64,000 nt of DNA from Paenibacillus dendrobii. Lineage in GTDB: Bacteria; Bacillota; Bacilli; Paenibacillales; Paenibacillaceae. Of this stretch, positions 44,828 to 53,879 are shown piece after piece. Under the pieces are notes generated by a model. It made no database searches, was not told the origin of the DNA, and saw only the letters and a program-made list of their open reading frames with translations. Numbering within the stretch: the first letter of the stretch is position 1; every line of letters starts with the position of its first letter. The DNA lies in NCBI RefSeq assembly GCF_009807035.1, contig NZ_WUBI01000005.1:299624-363623 (forward strand), read 5' to 3'. Both the position numbers and the translations under genes were made by a program.

Positions 44828-46858
44828 TTAATGTGGATATACTTTTTCTCCAAAAATAACGGCATTCTCCGCCTTCTGTACACTCAGGTTAAGTCTGAAC
44901 AAACCGTATCCCTGTTCGTTGACACGCTCCGTATAATCGATGCGCGGACAACTACCGATATATTTCACCGCATCCGGCGAGGAAGGGAATGTGACATTCA
45001 CCGGATGGGCAATAGGAACGAAGCTCCAATTTTTGTGCACTCTTCCCTCAAGGTACCCCTGCTCGGCAATATAATCAATGAGCACCTGGCGGTTCTCATC
45101 CGCGGAATCGAGCACCAATTCCGCCTCGCGGAGCCCCGGAAAATTACCTCCGCCAAATACCCTGTAATTACTCGACACCAGAATGAATTCCTGATCCGGA
45201 TCAACCGGCCTGCCTTGATACTGCAAATTCGCAATTCGGCCTGCACAAGGGTTATGCAAGGACCCGTCCGGCTTGTATCTTGCAGGCTGGGTAACATCCA
45301 CTTGATACGTGATGCCGCCGATCACATCAAAATTAAAAACGGCAAACAGCGGATTCAGCAGCGGCTGCTCTCCGGCTTCCGCTGGATCAATTTGGTTATA
45401 GATGCCGGCAGCCATTTCAAGCCATTCCTTCACGCCGACTCCGGTCATTTTTACGCCCTTGACCGTGTTATCGAACAAATACAGCTCCGTTGCGCTCTTG
45501 ATGGCGACCGGCCCCGCCGGAATATCCGCGTAATCGTTGGGTCCGTTCCGTCCCGCCTTAAACGGCGATCCGACCGAGAGGACGGGAAGATGCCGCAAAT
45601 GCGGCGCATATGAGGCGATCCAGCTTCGGGCATATGCACACTGTGCCTGGTTCAGAAGCTGAAGGGAGGCCTCCTCTTGAACGAGGGAAAAATAGCTGTG
45701 CAAAGGCGCTTCAACCCGGCCAATGGGAGCGTTCGCGTACATAACCGTATTCTGGTGCACCTCTCTCAGCAGCCTGGTGATTTCCAGGTCCGGTTCCGCA
45801 AGCTCGAGGCCATGAAGCCGGTCATACACTTCACGTACCATGGACCGTCCATGAACCACCTGCCAGTTTCCGTCCACCTGCTGCAGCGATAGATCAATGA
45901 TGCCAAGCTGCGCTCCGCCGTAACCGGCTTGCACGGCGGGCAATCCATTAATGGTTCCGTCGCCCAGTTCGATAGCTGGCACAGGAGCACCTTGCTCCCC
46001 TTTGAAGGATGAATTTAACGAATGGAAATCCGGGACGGGAAAAATTTTATGTGTATGGGAAAATGCGATGGCATCTATGCCCGGTACCAGGCTGAGCGGC
46101 AGAACCGCGTTCTCCGCATTGCAGTCCATAAGGGAGACATCAGCGTCAAACCCCGTATGGGCAAGGGCAATGATGACATCCGCCCCCTCTTCCCTCATTC
46201 GCGGGATCCATTCCAGTGCGGACAGAACCATATCCTTCACTTGAATTCTGCCATTCAGATGGGCCGCGTCCCAATCCAGTATTTGCGGAGGAACCAGGCC
46301 AATGCAGCCGATACGAACGTTATGCCGCTCTCCCCGGCTGTCCAGGCAGCTTTTATTCAAAATGACATAAGGCGTGTAGCGGTTCACGGCACAGGCACTT
46401 CCGCTTACCTGTTCATGAACATATACATTCGCGTTCACATAAGGAAAATCCGCACCGGCGATTACCTGATCCAAATAATCCAATCCGTAATTAAACTCAT
46501 GGTTACCGAATGTTGCCGCATCATACCCCATCGCATTCATGACTGCAATCGCCGGGTGAACGAAAGGCTCAGCTTCTGAAAAAATGGAGGAGTCAATACG
46601 GGCGGCAAACGTCCCGAGCGGCGTGCCTTGGATCAAATCCCCATTATCGACGAGAACCGCATTCTCGACTTCCGCCCTTGCCTGCTTCACCAGCGAGGCT
46701 GTGCGGCAAAGTCCCAGGGAAGGATCCCGCCGGTCCCGGTAGTAATCGTAATCCATCAGACAGGCATGCACATCCGTCGTTGACATGATCCGCAGCTTCA
46801 TGGTTGGCTCAGCATCGGTTTGCATGTTCGATTCATGTTCATTTTGAATGCCGTTCAC
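44828..46858 (-). CDS. CpdB-like 2',3'-cyclic-nucleotide phosphodiesterase/nucleotidase
   Basis: A 676-residue two-domain metallophosphoesterase. Metal motifs are STTDVHA (D-x-H) near residue 25, LVDNGDLIQG, ATFGNHEFNYG (GNHE), IIALAHTGFD and AFSHTHKIF (H-x-H). The C-terminal 5'-nucleotidase domain carries the substrate loop VSSNYRVFGGGNFPG. It releases nucleosides and phosphate from cyclic nucleotides. Start GTG 46858 has AAAGGGAG nine nt upstream; the open frame goes further to 47017, but without a site. It has no signal peptide or wall anchor, unusual for this normally exported enzyme. It faces the phn operon. Confidence 0.85.
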   Translation of the reverse strand: MNGIQNEHESNMQTDAEPTMKLRIMSTTDVHACLMDYDYYRDRRDPSLGLCRTASLVKQARAEVENAVLVDNGDLIQGTPLGTFAARIDSSIFSEAEPFVHPAIAVMNAMGYDAATFGNHEFNYGLDYLDQVIAGADFPYVNANVYVHEQVSGSACAVNRYTPYVILNKSCLDSRGERHNVRIGCIGLVPPQILDWDAAHLNGRIQVKDMVLSALEWIPRMREEGADVIIALAHTGFDADVSLMDCNAENAVLPLSLVPGIDAIAFSHTHKIFPVPDFHSLNSSFKGEQGAPVPAIELGDGTINGLPAVQAGYGGAQLGIIDLSLQQVDGNWQVVHGRSMVREVYDRLHGLELAEPDLEITRLLREVHQNTVMYANAPIGRVEAPLHSYFSLVQEEASLQLLNQAQCAYARSWIASYAPHLRHLPVLSVGSPFKAGRNGPNDYADIPAGPVAIKSATELYLFDNTVKGVKMTGVGVKEWLEMAAGIYNQIDPAEAGEQPLLNPLFAVFNFDVIGGITYQVDVTQPARYKPDGSLHNPCAGRIANLQYQGRPVDPDQEFILVSSNYRVFGGGNFPGLREAELVLDSADENRQVLIDYIAEQGYLEGRVHKNWSFVPIAHPVNVTFPSSPDAVKYIGSCPRIDYTERVNEQGYGLFRLNLSVQKAENAVIFGEKVYPH

Positions 46859-47078
46859 CGTTAACCACTCCCTTTTAAAAATATCAAAAATAAAATTCTC
46901 AGGAACACACACCTTGGTATCGCAAGGTAAACTTTCGCTTAGATGACATTGATTAAGGTCATTATACCGCCCAAACGTTAAGCGGAAGTAAAATCCTTCA
47001 AATCGCTTTTCTTCCATATATAGGGATTATTCTCTTGAATCTGACCCGAATCCACCAAGGTAGAAAACAGCCGCAATT

Positions 47079-47095
47079 TTAACATACATTCAACA
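47079..47095 (+). promoter_or_regulatory. Candidate PhoP box upstream of phnD
   Basis: TTAACA-TACAT-TCAACA, two TT/TC-A-ACA repeats with an 11-bp period, as in PhoP-activated Bacillus promoters. It lies 17 bp before a TTGACC -35-like hexamer (47112-47117). Confidence 0.45.
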
Positions 47096-47202
47096 AAAAC
47101 AACCCTTTCCGTTGACCCTTGTCTTTCGGGCCTATGTTACGCTCGTTCCTGTCAGGCAAGATGCTCTGACCCAAAAAAGAAAAGTACGTGGAGGGGACCA
47201 TC

Positions 47203-48168
47203 ATGTTTAAAAAAGTACTGACCATCAGCATGACGCTGGCGCTCGCTGCCAGTCTAGCAGCATGCGGATCCAAAAATGCAGCCACAAGCAGCGGGGACAC
47301 CGCATCCGGCACCGCAGAAGCAGCATCTTCGGCTTATGTACCGAAAGTGCTTAACGTTCAGTTTGTACCATCCCAGAATGCAGATACGCTTGAAGCCAAA
47401 ACAAAGCCGCTTGAAAAACTCCTCGGCGACAAGCTTGGCATTCCTGTTCACGTGACCGTCTCCCCGGACTATAACACCATCGTAGAAGCCATGGCTTCCA
47501 AGCAAGTCGACGTTGGCTTCCTGCCGCCGAATGCTTACGTTCTGGCTCATGACAAGAAAAAAGCGGCCGATCTGCTGCTGCAAGCACAGCGCTACGGGGT
47601 GAAGGATGAAACCGGAGAAGATACGACAGACAAAGTCGATTTCTACAAAGCGATGGTCGTGGTAAAAAAGGACTCTCCGATCCAAAGCCTGAAAGACTTG
47701 AAAGGCAAGAAAATCGGCTGGCAGAACGTCACTTCTTCCGCAGGCTACGTCTTCCCGGCCGCTGAGCTGAAAAAAGAAGGCATCGACCCGGACAAGGACG
47801 TACAAGGCGTAACAATCAAAGGCCATGACGCCGCCATTATGGCACTGCTGAACGGTCAGGTTGATGCGGTTGCCGTTTTCCAAGATGCCCGCAATACCGT
47901 GAAAAAGGACGTTCCCGACGTATTTGAAAAAACACGCGTGATCCACTATACCGCTAAAATCCCGAATGACACGGTCAGCGTACGCAATGACATGGATCAA
48001 AGCTGGAGAGACAAGATCAGCCAAGCCTTCATTGATATCACCAATGATGCGGAAGGCGCGCAAATCATTAAAGACATTTACACGCATGTAGGTTATGTGG
48101 CCGGTGACGACAAAAATTTCGAACCCGTCCGTGAATATGCAGAAGCTGTAGGCCAAGAGATCAAGTAG
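47203..48168 (+). CDS. phnD: Phosphonate/phosphate ABC transporter binding lipoprotein
   Basis: A 321-residue PhnD-type lipoprotein. Signal peptide with lipobox LAAC (Cys21), then a spacer. Family features are LNVQFVPSQNADTLEAKTKPLEKLL near the N-terminus, DVGFLPPNAYVL, and GWQNVTSSAGYVFPAAELKKEG. It binds phosphonate, phosphite or phosphate esters. ATG 47203 with GGAGGGG. First gene of phnDCEE. Confidence 0.92.
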   Translation: MFKKVLTISMTLALAASLAACGSKNAATSSGDTASGTAEAASSAYVPKVLNVQFVPSQNADTLEAKTKPLEKLLGDKLGIPVHVTVSPDYNTIVEAMASKQVDVGFLPPNAYVLAHDKKKAADLLLQAQRYGVKDETGEDTTDKVDFYKAMVVVKKDSPIQSLKDLKGKKIGWQNVTSSAGYVFPAAELKKEGIDPDKDVQGVTIKGHDAAIMALLNGQVDAVAVFQDARNTVKKDVPDVFEKTRVIHYTAKIPNDTVSVRNDMDQSWRDKISQAFIDITNDAEGAQIIKDIYTHVGYVAGDDKNFEPVREYAEAVGQEIK

Positions 48169-48203
48169 TAATGGAATCCTGACCATCCATGCAATAACCA
48201 GGG

Positions 48204-48238
48204 CAGCACCGTCCATGATGTTTTATGGCGGTGTTGTT
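48204..48238 (+). other. Stem-loop between phnD and phnC
   Basis: AGCACCGTCCAT pairs with ATGGCGGTGTT, followed by TTGTTTCC. It may attenuate transcription or protect phnD mRNA so that binding protein is in excess. Confidence 0.55.
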
Positions 48239-48302
48239 TCCCATTACGGACAATGCGGAAAATCTTCCCTTTCGAAACCCACTACAGAAAGTTGGTCCTT
48301 TC

Positions 48303-49070
48303 ATGATTGAATTCGATAAAGTATCCAAAGTCTATCCTAATGGAACGGTCGGCCTGCGCAATATCAATCTCACCATCAACGAAGGAGAACTTGTCGTCAT
48401 CGTTGGTCTCTCGGGTGCTGGAAAATCCACTTTTTTGCGAAGCATCAACCGCCTAACCGACATATCAACCGGAGAAATCCGGGTTAACGGCAACTCGGTG
48501 ACCCATGCTTCCGGCAGCCAGCTCCGCCATATCCGGCGTGATATCGGCATGATCTTTCAGAGCTTTAATCTCATCAAACGATCTACCGTGATGCGCAATG
48601 TCCTGTCCGGCCGTGTCGGTTACCACTCCACGCTCCGTACGATGCTGGGCTGGTTTCCGAAGGAAGATGTGGACCTGTCCCTGGACGCGCTGCAGCGTGT
48701 AAATATCCGTGAAAAAGCCTACATCCGTGCCGATCAGTTGTCCGGAGGACAGCAGCAGCGTGTGTCGATTGCCCGTGCTTTGGCGCAGGAAGCCAGGGTC
48801 ATTTTGGCTGATGAGCCTGTCGCTTCCCTTGACCCGCTGACCACACGGCAAGTCATGGACGATTTGAAGCGGATCAACCGGGATATGAATATCACTACCG
48901 TGATTAATCTGCATTTTATCGATTTGGCACGTGAATACGCGACGCGGATCATTGGTCTGCGCGCCGGGGAAGTCGTGTTCGACGGAACGCCCGCGGAAGC
49001 AACCGACGAAGCCTTTGCCGAAATCTACGGCCGTCCCGTGCTTCAGGATGAGCTGCTGGGAGGGGCATGA
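48303..49070 (+). CDS. phnC: Phosphonate ABC transporter ATP-binding protein
   Basis: A 255-residue ATPase. Walker A GLSGAGKST, signature LSGGQQQRVSIARAL, Walker B VILADEPVASLDP, H-loop NLHFID. The PhnC match is strong, including MRNVLSGRVGYHSTLRTMLGWFPKED, which is typical of this group. I use ATG 48303, where homology begins; its RBS is weak. It overlaps phnE by four bases. Confidence 0.93.
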   Translation: MIEFDKVSKVYPNGTVGLRNINLTINEGELVVIVGLSGAGKSTFLRSINRLTDISTGEIRVNGNSVTHASGSQLRHIRRDIGMIFQSFNLIKRSTVMRNVLSGRVGYHSTLRTMLGWFPKEDVDLSLDALQRVNIREKAYIRADQLSGGQQQRVSIARALAQEARVILADEPVASLDPLTTRQVMDDLKRINRDMNITTVINLHFIDLAREYATRIIGLRAGEVVFDGTPAEATDEAFAEIYGRPVLQDELLGGA

Positions 49071-49885
49071 TGAAAACCCCTGTTTCCACCTCCGCAACGC
49101 TGAAAGCGGCGGCTCCTGATCTCATTCCGCCGCGAAAATATAAGCAGTATGCCGGTTGGCTGGTTCTTATCGCCGTGCTGATCGCATGTTCGATCCGGAC
49201 GGAAGTGACCCCTTACCAGCTCATCACCGGGCTGCCGCAGATGGGTAGTCTGCTGCGCGAAATGTTCCCGCCGGACTGGAGCTACTTGTCCACGATTTGG
49301 GGACCGATGATGGAAACGGTTCAGATCGCCATTCTTGGCACGACACTGGGGGGACTGCTAGCCATCCCTGTTGCGCTGCTGTGCGCCTCCAATCTGGCGA
49401 TAAGCCGCTATGTGTCACTGCCCGCAAGAATGATATTGAACTTGATCCGAACCATTCCCGACCTGCTGTTCGCCGCCATTTTCGTCGCCGTATTCGGCAT
49501 CGGACCATTTGCCGGCATGCTGGCACTTGTCTTTTTCTCGTTCGGCATTATCGCCAAGCTGACCTTCGAGGCCATCGAGGCGATTGATCCCGGACCGCTT
49601 GAAGCCATGACCGCCGTCGGAGCAAACCGGATGCAGCTCATTATGTTTGGCGTCGTACCGCAGGCTTTGCCTTATTTCATGTCTTATCTGCTCTATACCT
49701 TCGAAGTCAACGTACGGGCTGCCGCTGTCCTCGGACTTGTCGGCGCGGGCGGCATCGGACTCCTGCTGGACCGCGCGCTCGGACTGTTCCGCTATGACCG
49801 GGCTTCGGTCATCATTTTGTTGACACTCGTCATCGTGCTGGTCATCGATTACGGAAGCACGATCATCCGGAGGAAACTGCTATGA
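49067..49885 (+). CDS. phnE: Phosphonate ABC transporter permease 1
   Basis: A 272-residue membrane protein with six predicted helices. The EAA loop reads EAIDPGPLEAMTAVGANRMQLIMFGVVPQA, as in PhnE. It starts inside the phnC stop and overlaps the second permease by four bases. The two permeases differ in sequence and probably form a heterodimer. Confidence 0.93.
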   Translation: MMKTPVSTSATLKAAAPDLIPPRKYKQYAGWLVLIAVLIACSIRTEVTPYQLITGLPQMGSLLREMFPPDWSYLSTIWGPMMETVQIAILGTTLGGLLAIPVALLCASNLAISRYVSLPARMILNLIRTIPDLLFAAIFVAVFGIGPFAGMLALVFFSFGIIAKLTFEAIEAIDPGPLEAMTAVGANRMQLIMFGVVPQALPYFMSYLLYTFEVNVRAAAVLGLVGAGGIGLLLDRALGLFRYDRASVIILLTLVIVLVIDYGSTIIRRKLL

Positions 49886-50700
49886 AAAATATGACGTCCC
49901 CCCTGTCCGGAAAACCGTCCGGCTCGGTGATTGGCTCACGTATACGTTTTGCGCTCATTACCTTATTCATCATTGCCGTTTATTATTGGTCCGTTCAGGG
50001 CATGCAGTTCGAAGGTATTCAGGGGACAGCCGGCACAGTCTCCAGGTCCATTCTGCAAGGCTTTCTGCATCCCGACTGGTCCTTCGTTTACATTGCGGAA
50101 GGCGAAGATTTGCTTCGCGGGCTGCTGGATACGCTGGTCATCTCCATCTTGGGCACGGTGGTCGCCGCCGTGGTCTGCATTCCGTTTGCCTTCTGGGCAT
50201 CGACCAATATGAGCCGCCAGCTCGCCGTATCGGGCAGCGGCAAAATCGTGCTGAGCGTCATCCGCGTATTTCCGGAGATCATCGTCGCGATCCTGTTCAT
50301 CAAAGCAGTTGGCCCCGGATCTTTCGCGGGTGTGCTCGCGCTTGGCATCCACTCGGTTGGCATGCTCGGCAAGTTGTATGCCGAGACGATCGAGAGCATC
50401 GACCGGGGACCCCAAGAGGCGTTGATCGCCAGCGGAGCGAATCGGCTGCAGGTGCTGCGCTACGCGGTATTGCCGCAAGTCATTCCTCAGTTCCTTTCCT
50501 ACTCGCTATACCGGTTTGAGATTAACATCCGTTCCGCGACCACACTGGGTCTGGTCGGAGCCGGAGGCATCGGCACGCCGCTGATCTTCGCGCTTCAAGT
50601 CCGCAACTGGAACCGGGTCGGCATTATTTTGCTGGGCATTATCGTGCTGATTATTTTGACCGATCTGGTGTCCGGATGGGTGCGGAGACGAATTATTTAG
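49882..50700 (+). CDS. phnE: Phosphonate ABC transporter permease 2
   Basis: A 272-residue PhnE paralogue with six helices; the loop reads ESIDRGPQEALIASGANRLQVLRYAVLPQV. Last gene of phnDCEE. There is no C-P lyase or phosphonatase next to it, so the uptake substrate may be phosphonate, phosphite or another phosphorus compound. Confidence 0.93.
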   Translation: MKNMTSPLSGKPSGSVIGSRIRFALITLFIIAVYYWSVQGMQFEGIQGTAGTVSRSILQGFLHPDWSFVYIAEGEDLLRGLLDTLVISILGTVVAAVVCIPFAFWASTNMSRQLAVSGSGKIVLSVIRVFPEIIVAILFIKAVGPGSFAGVLALGIHSVGMLGKLYAETIESIDRGPQEALIASGANRLQVLRYAVLPQVIPQFLSYSLYRFEINIRSATTLGLVGAGGIGTPLIFALQVRNWNRVGIILLGIIVLIILTDLVSGWVRRRII

Positions 50701-50775
50701 TAGGCTCTCCATTCAAAATATCCTCTGCGTCTGTACTGCATCTCCCGCCAGACATTCTGTGCGCATGAACATACA

Positions 50776-50820
50776 AAAAGGACTGCTCCCAAGGTTTCCC
50801 CCTGGCGGAACAGTCCTTTT
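50776..50820 (+). terminator. Terminator of phnDCEE
   Basis: AAAAGGACTG (50776-50785) pairs with CAGTCCTTTT (50811-50820), with an inner stem; U-run at the end. Confidence 0.8.
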
Positions 50821-50953
50821 GCATTTTAAATAAAGTTTCTTCAGCAGTCCCGGCTGGAAGCCGTGATTCACGTGCCTAAATATGTTTTGCAAACCGTCAT
50901 TCCCCTTCCTGAAGGCTTGGCATTTCAAAGAAAAAGAGCCGAAGGAAAATCCC

Positions 50954-51760
50954 TCAGCTCATGTTCTTCCCGTAATAGATTTCGTCCATTTCCTGCGTGA
51001 TCCGTTCCGTGATCTCCTCCTGCTCCTCTTCGCTCAACTTATCCTTCGTATACCCGAAAAGGTAGTTGTCGAGGTCGAATTCCCTGAGTTTGCATTTGGT
51101 ATGAAAAATATGTTCCTGATATACGTTCACGTCAATCATGTCGTACATCCCCTTCACCTTATCCGGGATGTAGTTCTGGATCGAATTGATATCGTGGTCG
51201 ATAAACAGCTTGTGTCCGTTGATATCCCGCGTAAACCCGCGCACCCGGTAATCGATCGTCATGATGTCCGTATCAAAGGAATGGATAAGGTAATTGAGTG
51301 CCTTAAGCGGGGAAATTTCCCCGCACGTGGACACGTCGATGTCCGCCCGGAAGGTGCTGATGCCTTCGTCCGGATGAAACTCGGGATACGTGTGCACCGT
51401 GATATGGCTTTTGTCCAAAGCCATGACGACCGAGTCCGGAAGCGGGCCCGGCGATTCCGTATAAGATTCCTTCGGTACCTCGACTACAGGCCCTTCCGAT
51501 ACAAGAATCGTTACGCTTGCTCCCTGCGGCACGTAATCCTGCTTGGCTATATTAAGCACATGTGCGCCGATAATATCCGATACATGTTTCAGAATGGCTG
51601 TCAGCCTGTCTGCATTATATTGTTCATCAATGTATTCCAGATAAGCCTCGCGTTCTTCCTTGGTCCGGGTATAGCAGATATCGTACATATTAAAAGCCAA
51701 AGATTTCGTAAGATTGTTGAAGCCATGCAGCTTCACATGCTGTTCAGGCGTTATTTTCAT
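50954..51760 (-). CDS. speD: S-adenosylmethionine decarboxylase, E. coli-type proenzyme
   Basis: A 268-residue proenzyme for spermidine synthesis that makes decarboxylated AdoMet. The autocleavage site is Ser118 in LDKSHITVHTYPE, which becomes the pyruvoyl group. The length and the phrase MKITPEQHVKLHGFNNLTKSLA fit the long E. coli class and not the short B. subtilis SpeH class. ATG start with AGGTGAAGG. No speE is next to it. Confidence 0.94.
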   Translation of the reverse strand: MKITPEQHVKLHGFNNLTKSLAFNMYDICYTRTKEEREAYLEYIDEQYNADRLTAILKHVSDIIGAHVLNIAKQDYVPQGASVTILVSEGPVVEVPKESYTESPGPLPDSVVMALDKSHITVHTYPEFHPDEGISTFRADIDVSTCGEISPLKALNYLIHSFDTDIMTIDYRVRGFTRDINGHKLFIDHDINSIQNYIPDKVKGMYDMIDVNVYQEHIFHTKCKLREFDLDNYLFGYTKDKLSEEEQEEITERITQEMDEIYYGKNMS

Positions 51761-51981
51761 CCTTCCTTCACCTCGCTGTGTCTCTTATTCACTGCCTAAT
51801 ATTCCCTTCTGGATGCCGGCTAATCCGTCACGCAGTGACTTTCTGGTTTATTTAAACCTTATACCCAATTCCCATCTGAAAAAATCAGCCTATGGCACAC
51901 GATGCTGCATGTCGCTCATATATGCTGGAAAATGCTCCTCCTAGAATGGCTATAGGGATCATGCTTCTACGGCGTCAAAAG

Positions 51982-52020
51982 AAAAGCCCGAATGAACCAC
52001 TGGGGTTCATCCGGGCTTGC
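51982..52020 (-). terminator. Terminator of hflX
   Basis: Minus strand AAGCCCGGATGAACC, loop, GGTTCATTCGGGCTTTTC. Confidence 0.85.
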
Positions 52021-52029
52021 CTGATCATC

Positions 52030-53325
52030 TCAATTCGTTTCGATCACAAATTCACGATATTTCTCATAGTCCATCTGTCTGCATTCCAGCGTAAGCCGGG
52101 TGCCTTCATTTTCATATTCCGTTTCCAAAATATCCGCTTGCTCGTTCAGGTACGACACCACCTGTCCCCGGTCGTATGGAATCAGCATCTGGCACTGGAC
52201 GTAATCCTTGAAAATAAAGCCCCTGATCAGGGTTACCAGCTCATCGATGCCGATGCGTGGTTTAGCCGCCAGATAAATACTGTTCTGCTGGACCTCAGGG
52301 ATGGTGTGTCCCGCCAGATCGCATTTGTTATAAGCAAAAAGAGTAGGAATGTCCGTTACGCCAATATCCTTTAGCGTATTTTCGGTAATTTGAATCAACT
52401 GGCCGTATTTCTCATTGGCATAATCGACCACATGGATCAGCAGATCCGCTTCGGCTACTTCTTCCAGCGTGGAGCGGAAGGCTTTGACCAGATGATGAGG
52501 AAGCTTGCTGACAAAGCCTACGGTATCGGTAAGAAGGAAGCTCTTGTTGTCTTCCAGCTGAATGTTCCGCACTGAGGTTTCCAGCGTGGCGAACAGCATA
52601 TCCTTTTCAAATACCGATTTCTCGCCGCTTCCGCCTGCTCCTCCGAACTTTTCGATCATGGCATTCATGATCGTCGATTTACCGGCGTTGGTATACCCCA
52701 CCAGCGAGACCACCGGCAAAGCATTCTTCTTACGCTGCTTTCGCTGCGTCTGGCGCTGGAATACCAGCGACTCCAGCTCCTTGTTCAGCGCAGTAATTTT
52801 CTCCTCGATCCGGCGGCGATCCAGTTCCAGCCTGGTTTCGCCGGCTCCCTTATTCTTCGTTCCGACACCACCGCTTTGGCGTCCCAGCGATTCGCGCAGT
52901 CCGATCAGGCGAGGCAGCATGTATTGCAGCTGGGCCACTTCTACCTGAAGCTGGGCTTCACGGGTCTTCGCGCGCTTCTCAAAAATATCCAGAATGAGAA
53001 TCGTCCGGTCAATGACCTTGCAATCCAAATCGGATTCCAGATTGCGAAGCTGCGATGGCGAGAGCTCATCGTTGAAGATAATCAGATTAGCCTCGAGCCC
53101 TTGATACAAACCGGAGAGCTCACCCACTTTGCCTGTTCCGATGTAATGCGATTTATTGACCCGTTCCATGTTCTGCGTGAGCTGCCCAACCACTTCCACG
53201 CCGCAGGCCTCTGCCAGGTTGCCGAGCTCCTCCATGGAATAATCAAAATCCTGCTGATGATTCAAGTTAACGCCGACAATCACGGCGCGTTGCTCAAGTA
53301 TATCGAGTTGTTCAGGTTGTTTCAT
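52030..53325 (-). CDS. hflX: Ribosome-associated GTPase HflX
   Basis: A 431-residue GTPase that splits stalled ribosomes and aids recovery from heat and antibiotics. An N-terminal HflX domain and coiled coil (about 1-190; GTGKVGEL, and NDELSPSQLRNLE) precede the G domain: G1 GYTNAGKST, G3 DTVGF, G4 NKCD. A C-terminal domain of about 60 residues follows. ATG 53325 has GGAGGG six nt upstream. It is preceded by a terminator (53364-53390), which suggests regulated readthrough. Confidence 0.94.
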   Translation of the reverse strand: MKQPEQLDILEQRAVIVGVNLNHQQDFDYSMEELGNLAEACGVEVVGQLTQNMERVNKSHYIGTGKVGELSGLYQGLEANLIIFNDELSPSQLRNLESDLDCKVIDRTILILDIFEKRAKTREAQLQVEVAQLQYMLPRLIGLRESLGRQSGGVGTKNKGAGETRLELDRRRIEEKITALNKELESLVFQRQTQRKQRKKNALPVVSLVGYTNAGKSTIMNAMIEKFGGAGGSGEKSVFEKDMLFATLETSVRNIQLEDNKSFLLTDTVGFVSKLPHHLVKAFRSTLEEVAEADLLIHVVDYANEKYGQLIQITENTLKDIGVTDIPTLFAYNKCDLAGHTIPEVQQNSIYLAAKPRIGIDELVTLIRGFIFKDYVQCQMLIPYDRGQVVSYLNEQADILETEYENEGTRLTLECRQMDYEKYREFVIETN

Positions 53326-53342
53326 ATCTATCCCTCCAGATA

Positions 53343-53465
53343 TCATTGTTTACTTAGAAATGCAAAAAAACCGCAGGTCTCTGCCTGTGGTCGGAGCGAA
53401 CGGAAAATAAAAAGCTGCCGCAGTAAGGCTCCACTCTGAACAAATAGGTGGAGAGTCACGCGCAC
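53343..53465 (-). other. Possible leader reading frame across the hflX leader terminator
   Basis: A 40-codon frame from GTG 53465 to TGA, running through both leader hairpins and ending 18 nt before hflX. It reads RPQAETCGFFAFLSKQ across the terminator. There is no clear RBS, and CGFF is just the translation of a terminator, so it may not be coding. Confidence 0.2.
53364..53390 (-). terminator. Terminator/attenuator in the hflX leader
   Basis: Minus strand CCACAGG, loop CAGAGA, CCTGCGG, then seven T, only 38 bp before the hflX start. A second stem CTCCAC/GTGGAG (53429-53453) lies just upstream and could be part of a switch. The rest of the gap up to 53879 holds no gene I can support. Confidence 0.75.
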
Positions 53466-53813
53466 TATTTTGGCATGGCGTCTAGACGCAGCTTCAATTA
53501 AAGCCGCGGAAGATATCCGAAAACAGCAAAGGAGGGGCCAAAAGCCACTCCCGCTGCAACCCTGCGCGCCTTACGCCTAATGGCATCCGCGGCACGCATG
53601 TGTATATATTGGGTTCATCCGAAGATAAGCATACCAATCCCGTTCGCCCTGCACAGCATGCAGAGCCTTTGAGCACTATTCAATTAGCGGCACAAAGTGA
53701 AGAAACGGAATTTAATATTGATCATCTTCACGAACCCTCCGATCATTCTAATTGTTTCCATCGTAGCACAAATATTTCGGTTTCACAACATTTCCCATGG
53801 TTCGAAGATGTAT

Positions 53814-53850
53814 TAAAAAACACAGCCGCTTATCAAAGCAACTGTGTCTT
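53814..53850 (-). terminator. Terminator of the diguanylate cyclase gene
   Basis: Minus strand ACACAGTTGCT, loop, AGCGGCTGTGT and six T. Confidence 0.75.
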
Positions 53851-53879
53851 GATTCATTTCATCATGAGATGCGTTGGAT

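Noticed and set aside
53370..53520. T-box leader before hflX
   Set aside because: No T-box antiterminator bulge (TGGNACCGCG type) and no specifier stem.
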